A stretch of 64,000 nucleotides of DNA from Dichotomocladium elegans (Eukaryota; Mucoromycota; Mucoromycetes; Mucorales; Lichtheimiaceae). A program made the position numbers and the translations under genes. Numbering within the stretch: position 1 is the first letter of the stretch; every line of letters begins with the position of its first letter. The stretch spans positions 245,199-309,198 of the forward strand of contig JAIXMN010000037.1 of assembly GCA_025716815.1 (NCBI GenBank), read 5' to 3'. Shown piece by piece: positions 58,751 to 64,000 of this stretch. Below the pieces are notes generated by a model. That model did not search any database. It had not been told where the DNA came from and saw only the letters and a program-made list of their open reading frames with translations.

Positions 58751-59831
58751 CCAGCGAATGCTATTCTTACATTAGATCTAGACATTAACTGCAGCTTGAC
58801 TTTGTTGAAGACCAGCAAGGTCCTGTCGATGTCAAGGCTTACGTTTGCAAAAGACAAGGGTGCACACATGTGTCGAAAGAAGCGGCAAATAGAGTAGCAG
58901 CATGGTTTTCGTGAGAAAGCAGAATCTCGGAGAAGTTGTTGCCATTTCTCTTTTTCCTCACAATAGCTTGTGTTTAATTAAGAGCAGGATGGTTCGTTTT
59001 GCACATGTTCAAAAGTATAATGCGAGGGCGCACTACCAGAAAAAGGGTGGGAAGCGCATCGATATTTCTATTAACCGCGTCGCGCCCATTTTTATTCTCC
59101 TACTGTACCATTCTCTCCCGTTTTGTTTTTAAGCTTTAAAGGCTTTCTTTTATTTTCCAGACAATCACTGTCTCCTTTTTACCTCCACGTTCACGCCATT
59201 CACCCATCTTATTCTTACATTGTGGCGAACTAGCCAATGGCCAATTGCCAGCTTTGCTGCACAGAAATGGCGACGGATGACAAGAAAAGAATACAGCATG
59301 CCGAGTTTGGTACCTTTCAGCAGCTGCCAGTCTCCCACTGTTCGCCGCTTTTTCTTTTAATCGCACAAATGTTCGAGTTAAGTGCGGCAAGAGAGATTGC
59401 GAAATATATAGAGATGCCATGCGAACAAAATAAAAGTGCGTTCCAAATGCGACTTGGCAGTAACCAAATGGGATTACTAAAACCGAGAACTTGCATTGTT
59501 TGCGCGAATGTCCTTGCCAACCAAATCCAAAAAAAAGAATCCTCTTGACGATAAAATAATACTGCAGGATCCAACATCTTTGTATGTGGCATCGACCTTC
59601 GAAATGCTGCCGAACAACTGGGCTGTGGGAGACGAATTGGATAGACGAAAAAAACGAAAAACCTCGATGATTTTTTGCGAATTCAATAGCCGCTGCCGGC
59701 CAAATTCAGGGCCGCAATTCACCAACAACCAAAGTTTTTATGCCCAAACTTTTCTCAGCAATAACGAACTAAAAAATACGGCAACGAACAACTAATCCTT
59801 GTCGCAAACTTCTTCTTGAAAATCCTGTATT
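58751..59831. repeat. Right arm of the 1,081-bp inverted repeat
   Basis: Inverse copy of 56173-57253. It begins inside the coding frame of the junction-spanning ORF, so the duplication copied the 3' end of that ORF plus about 930 bp downstream. The outer end is CTTGAAAATCCTGTATT at 59831. No clear target-site duplication flanks the pair: left flank TTTTTCAACAGCA, right flank ATAATCATCGTTC. Confidence 0.93.
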
Positions 59832-59989
59832 ATAATCATCGTTCTTCTCGTCGCGTTCGCGCTTCCTCCACGCTGTATATCAGATGCTCTTTGTAAGTAC
59901 TCGCACAACAGTGCCTGTACTGTTACATTTCGTTTGACAGTTAAAAGACATTATTTATTCTATTTTTGTATGTACCTTCCTGTTGTCTT

Positions 59990-61998
59990 ATACTATGTCT
60001 CGCCTTATTCAGCATCAACATATCTCTGATCTGTCATACAACAGGAGAACAAGTCGAAGAAGCCAAGAACGCGTATAACCTTTACCAATCGCGAGAAACT
60101 CATGCTCTGCTACAAGGCGAAGCAGCAACCAAGCTGGACGCAAAGTCAACTCGCAGAATGGGCTACTGTCAAATTCAATAAGCCGAACATCATCCCCAAA
60201 ATACTATTTCGGGAATCTTGAAGCAGTCAGACAAGCTTATGTCAATGACTGATGAACAGCTTGATGGAGTAAGGATAAGGGCCTGCGCGTTGCCTGACCT
60301 TGAGAGGGTCCTTTCCCGCTTTGTTGACCAGATGGAAGCGGCGAACCAACCAGTTTTCCCGTGCCGCTATCGTTGTCCAGGCTGGAGTGATTGCAAGAGA
60401 GATGGGGATAGAAAATCCCATCAAGTTTTCTGATGGCTGGCTCACAAGATTTGAGCATCGCCATGGTTATAGTTCCAGAGCTATGCATGGCGAAGCAGGT
60501 TCGGTGGATATCAGTTCGTCAGAAATCCAACAAAAGGTGTTGGAACTCAAGGCCAAGATAGCTCAGTATGATGCAAAAGACATCTACAACTTTGATGAAA
60601 CTGGGCTCTATTACGCCCAAGCTCCAAAACGTACGATTTCCAGAAACGTTGTTCCTGGAAAGAAGGGGAGCAAGCTCCGTATCACAGTTGGGCTCATGTG
60701 CAATGCTGATGGGACTCATAAATTGTCCCCATTTTTCATCGGCCATAGTGAAAAGCCACGCTGCTTCGAAAAAAATCTGGTGAGTCGCACTATTGGCATT
60801 CAGACCTGTATATGTTTATATACTTAATACGTTAATAGATAGCTAGTCAGCATGGTTTTTGGTACTGGTACAATTCGAAAGCTTGGATGACAGCTGCAAT
60901 TTTTGCCCAAATTTTGCGGCGGGTAGATATTATTATGATCAACATGAAGAAGAAATTCTGCTTCTTGTTGATAATGCTTCCAGTCACAAAATTCCTAAGC
61001 TAGAAAACATTGAGGTTGTATATCTCCCTCCAAACACGACATCCATATTGCAACTGCTTGATGCTGGAATTATTAATTGCTTCAAGAAGCAATATCGGTA
61101 TGTATGCTACTATTATGACTGCCATTCCACTGTGATATCTCAAATCCAATAAATTTTAGTGCTATTCAGTATCGTAATGCAGCAATCAGGTTCAACAAGC
61201 ATAACCTGGAAGATCTGTACTCTGTTGATCAGCTTACTGCTATGCGCATGACGAAGATGGCATGGAATTCAGTATCTGGTACTGTCATCTCGAATTGCTT
61301 CCTTCATACTGGTCTATTTTCCAGCCAGTATGAAGAATCAACCAAGTCATATCAGCAGGAAGTTGATGAACTCGACAACTGTATCTTGGAGCAATTCGAA
61401 AAGGTGTATGGTGATTCAAGTCGAGATATTGGCAGCCTTGACTTGATCCCACAAGAAGAATCCACTGGCATCCATGAGGATATTTCTATTCAAGACCTTG
61501 TGAGGGACATGAATGACAGTGATGTCGTGGGTAAGATATGATTGAACATATTTTGTTTGGATGCAACACGTTAACTTAAATATAATAATCACAGTTGTTG
61601 ATGATGACCCCAGCTTAATGGAAGACATTGCTGTTCCTAAGCCCGTGTACTCCCGCCATGAAAAGAAGCAGCAAATCAGAGCTCTGCTAGATATGCTTGA
61701 GATTGAAGAGGAGGGTGACCTTGAACTCATCCACCAATTAGAGGCCAAGTTGCAGTGGATGAACCAGCAAGACCTGGCCAGTGCCAAGCAGGCTGAAATC
61801 GATTCATTTTTCAAACCTATATAAGGAAATAAAGGAGTTTAAAAACATTCGTTATAGTGATATTTTTGCTGAAATCATATCATATATCATAACGGGAAAA
61901 TAGCGATAATTTTCCGCCTACCGATTTGGTTCCATCAAAAGTGTATCACTATAACGAAATATCACTATAACGAATATCGCTATAACGGGCGGCCACTG
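59990..61998 (+). mobile_element. pogo/Tigger-type DDE element, broken, left end missing
   Basis: Transposase with CENP-B-like helix-turn-helix: KKPRTRITFTNREKLMLCYK and PSWTQSQLAEWATVKFNKPN (60057-60190); second HTH RAAIVVQAGVIAREMGIENP and FSDGWLTRFEHRHGYSSRAM. Catalytic residues: first Asp in IYNFDETGLYYAQAPKRT, second in LLLVDNASSHKI, third in TTSILQLLDAGIINCFKKQY. An intron (GTGAGT at about 60780 to GTCAG before 60852) is plausible. Frameshifts near 60200, 60345 and 60945 break it. The C-terminal tail ends DSFFKPI at 61822. The right terminal repeat is CGCTATAACGGGCGGCCACTG, followed by TA. The left terminus is not found before the inverted-repeat arm. Confidence 0.82.
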
Positions 61999-62960
61999 TA
62001 TAACCATCAGTCGCACGTCCAAGCTTTCTCTTTTGATATGCTTTGGAACTCGCAAGCTAACATTAATTAAGCCATTTGCAGATATTGCACCTAAAATCGA
62101 CGTTGCGTTTGCTTTCGTTGTAGGCACTGTAACTATTGCAGGAGTGCCTTTCTTTGACCAAGCCATACCCGTTTCAAATTAATGTGAAAGGCTGATTCAT
62201 CAAGAAAAACACAATTTGTTGTGAAATCCAGGTCAGTTTGCTGCCACTTTTGGACCCAGTCGTATCTTTGCTGAATCTTTTCCTCACTGTTCCTTTCCAC
62301 AGGATGAAACTGTGCTTGCTTAATTGACAGATTACACAGAGTTGTCATAAAGTTGTAAACAGTACTACGAGAAACGTTGAGACCTTCAAAGTTTTGTTTC
62401 AAACTTTCCACCACTTCATTGACAACAGCAGAAGGGTTCTCATCAATATAATTTAAAGAAACTGTTTATGCTCTTCCCCAAGAATACGACGCCGACCTGA
62501 CTTATTTTTCTTCTCAAAGATACTTTCAGGGTCCTCATAATAACGTTTGACCCATCTCTGTGCCACTCGGATATGAATACCTAATTGCCTTGCAGCAGCA
62601 GAAGCTTTTAAGCATTTGCTAAAAAATAAATGAGAAAATCTAGTCTTGTCTTCATCAGAGTAAACCGTATAGCGTCGCTTGTTGCATAGTTCCATATCAA
62701 TATCTTCACTATTCCTCTTATCCATAACTGGATGCATCACAGGATTAGGCCTTTCCGAAGGTTTATTCATTAGGAACTGAGTACGAGCACTTATTGTTTC
62801 AATAGCAAATAGCTCCTCATCCACAACAACATCCATCAGCTCAACTCCATTCTCATCAACAATGTGCCCTTGTCCATCTTCATAAAAAAATTGCATACTC
62901 ATCTTCAATATCTGTAAAATAAATTATAAATAGGAAGAAGAAAGTAAAATGGAAACAGAA
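61999..62960 (-). mobile_element. Tc1/mariner-like element interrupted by the Tigger
   Basis: Minus-strand transposase from about 62899: FYEDGQGHIVDENGVELMD, then DEDKTRFSHLFFSKCLKASA and ARQLGIHIRVAQRWVKRYYE (HTH), KSGRRRILGEEHKQFL, a frame break near 62450, NFEGLNVSRSTVYNFMTTL, NCVFLDESAFHINLKR (first Asp), a second break (a base appears lost around 62165) and MAWSKKGTPAIVTVPTTKAN, LGAISANGLINVSLRVPKHI. The sequence stops at VRLMVI where the Tigger terminus begins, at a TA. Same superfamily as copies 1-3 but clearly a different, less decayed subfamily member. Confidence 0.8.
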
Positions 62961-63186
62961 ATTCGTCTCCCCCTTTTCTTAAAAATAATTGTTGCCAAGA
63001 AATTTAATTGGATAATTACTAAGCGACAACTAAAAATAAACGAAGTTCATAACACGTGAGCACGACTTTATTTTTGGATCAATCGATATCATTGTTGAAC
63101 GCACAATTTTTTGGCACGACATTAAATTCAAAATCAGCGACTTTACTTTCTGAAGTGACTGTATAAAGAATCTTCACCATTTCAAA
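62961..63186. other. Short AT-rich spacer between elements
   Basis: Between the Tc1/mariner-like relic and the following open frame. No feature recognised. Confidence 0.4.
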
Positions 63187-63614
63187 ATGAACGACCAAGT
63201 TGACACATTGACAAACAATACAGCATCACAACGTGTTAACAGGAGAAGCATTGATGTCCATCAGTTACTTATGTTGATACGTCGACTTGAGGAACAGGAA
63301 GCGGAGGATTGTTGTGTTTTGATCGAAGAAATTGTCAAGGAAGCCATCCAATCGATCCAAACTATTTTGAACAACGATTCACGACGCAACCATTTATACG
63401 CCGGAATATCAGACTGCTTGTGCATATGGCCCAGGACCATCAAATCTACCATAACCCTCAAATAGCAAGGAGTAAAACCCAATCTTTCTGGAACGAGGTG
63501 CATCCAATGCTTCGCGATGATGACAGTGCTTTGTCAAGTTACAAGGCAAACTATTGCGTAAACAAGTGCACATTCGACTGGCTCGTTGCGACTTTATCCA
63601 GACACCCTTGCTAG
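63187..63614 (+). mobile_element. Possible PIF/Harbinger-like transposase N-terminal fragment
   Basis: Frame 1: MNDQVDTLTNNTASQRVNRR ... LLMLIRRLEEQEAEDCCVLI to about 63410; then a +1/-1 frame change to RRNIRLLVHMAQDHQIYHNP ... FWNEVHPMLRDDDSALSSYK and CVNKCTFDWLVATLSRHPC, followed by TAG. The FWNEVxPxxxDxxF-like and (S)KxTFDWLVxxLSxHPCF blocks recall the start of DDE_Tnp_4 (Harbinger) nucleases in early-diverging fungi. No catalytic triad is present in the window, so the assignment is weak. Confidence 0.4.
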
Positions 63615-64000
63615 GGTTTCTCATTGATGGATCTGGATCGGATTGGATCTAATCCGGATCCACACTGCGCATCGAATTGCTCACACTGAATCTGATCTGT
63701 TTCCTAAACGGATTGCAAATTGCAATCCGGATCCACACCGCTTCAATCCGTCCCAATCCATCCCAATCCGTGATCCATAATGCTGAAATGAGGAGATTTA
63801 TTAAAACACATCAATAGAGCGAAATTGGAAAGAATATGGCCATTCGGCAATACTTTCAGAACGGGAAAGGTGAAAACCGAAGTTGATTTTAAGATGACAT
63901 TAGCAGTTGTAGCAAAAAATTAAACGTCAAAGAACAGAAAATCCAATAGGAATTAAAAAAGTTGGAGGGTTTGATCCATAGAAGGCAAAGTGGTATAATT
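63615..64000. repeat. Terminal region with interspersed GGATTG/GGATCC-rich repeats
   Basis: 63620-63780 is rich in variants of AATCCG(G/T)ATCC in both orientations, including a direct repeat AATCCGGATCCACAC(T/C)G at about 63652 and 63726 and CAATCC(G/A)TCC repeated several times. It may be the terminus of another element or a degenerate minisatellite. The rest to 64000 shows nothing. Confidence 0.5.

Noticed and set aside
56173..59831. The inverted repeat as a standard Mutator or foldback transposon
   Set aside because: No transposase, no target-site duplication and an arm boundary inside an ORF; left as an unexplained inverted duplication.

Overview
The window is a gene-rich stretch of a filamentous fungal nuclear genome, most likely an early-diverging lineage such as Mucoromycota (Mucorales). 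The genes carry many short introns (about 50-120 nt, GTAAGT/GTATGT donors, a few GC donors). There are polyQ and polyA runs, a Fanzor relic, and pogo, Tc1/mariner-like and Helitron debris. Genus is not called. All exon structures were worked out by hand from splice consensus, phase closure and family similarity; no alignment was run.

Layout. 0.7-2.5 kb: an uncharacterised Ser-rich protein (-). 2.5-6 kb: gene-poor, with a decayed Tc1/mariner-like copy. 6-12.5 kb: NOT1 (CNOT1), scaffold of CCR4-NOT (+). 12.9-13.5 kb: a single-pass membrane protein (+), converging on an MFS transporter (13.6-15.5 kb, -). 16.0 kb: a pogo/Tigger-type MITE. 16.3-17.5 kb: ChaC gamma-glutamylcyclotransferase (-). 17.9-18.3 kb: glutaredoxin (+). 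18.5-20.3 kb: YCK-type casein kinase 1 (-). 21.0-22.5 kb: SLC25A39/40-type mitochondrial carrier (+). 22.7-23.9 kb: GDSL/SGNH esterase (-). 24-27 kb: no gene seen. 27.0-27.7 kb: tandem CCCH zinc-finger protein (-). 28.3-30 kb: second Tc1/mariner-like relic. 30.2-31.1 kb: hypothetical gene (-). 33.7-35.3 kb: sideroflexin (-). 35.9-38.2 kb: broken Fanzor1 (+). 38.4-42.0 kb: PHD/TFIIS-like/SPOC protein (-). 42.6-46.0 kb: IML2/TTC39 protein (-), with an 8-nt microexon. 47.3-48.2 kb: Pol III subunit RPC7 (+). 48.8-51.1 kb: multi-LIM protein (+). 51.8-53.75 kb: intact eight-exon gene of unknown function with a possible PD-(D/E)XK motif (-).

From 53.9 kb to the end the window is a stack of mobile elements: a third Tc1/mariner-like relic, a Helitron helicase fragment, a 3.66-kb structure with two 1,081-bp inverted arms (56173-57253 and 58751-59831), a pogo/Tigger element, a Tc1/mariner-like element in which the Tigger sits, and a possible PIF/Harbinger fragment.

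Functional links. ChaC, glutaredoxin and the SLC25A39/40-type carrier all bear on glutathione (breakdown, redox use, mitochondrial import) and lie within about 6 kb, though on different strands. NOT1 and the CCCH protein belong to the same mRNA-decay pathway in other eukaryotes. The most unusual items are the Fanzor relic with hairpins at its 3' end, the long perfect inverted repeat, the microexon, and the unknown 523-aa gene.
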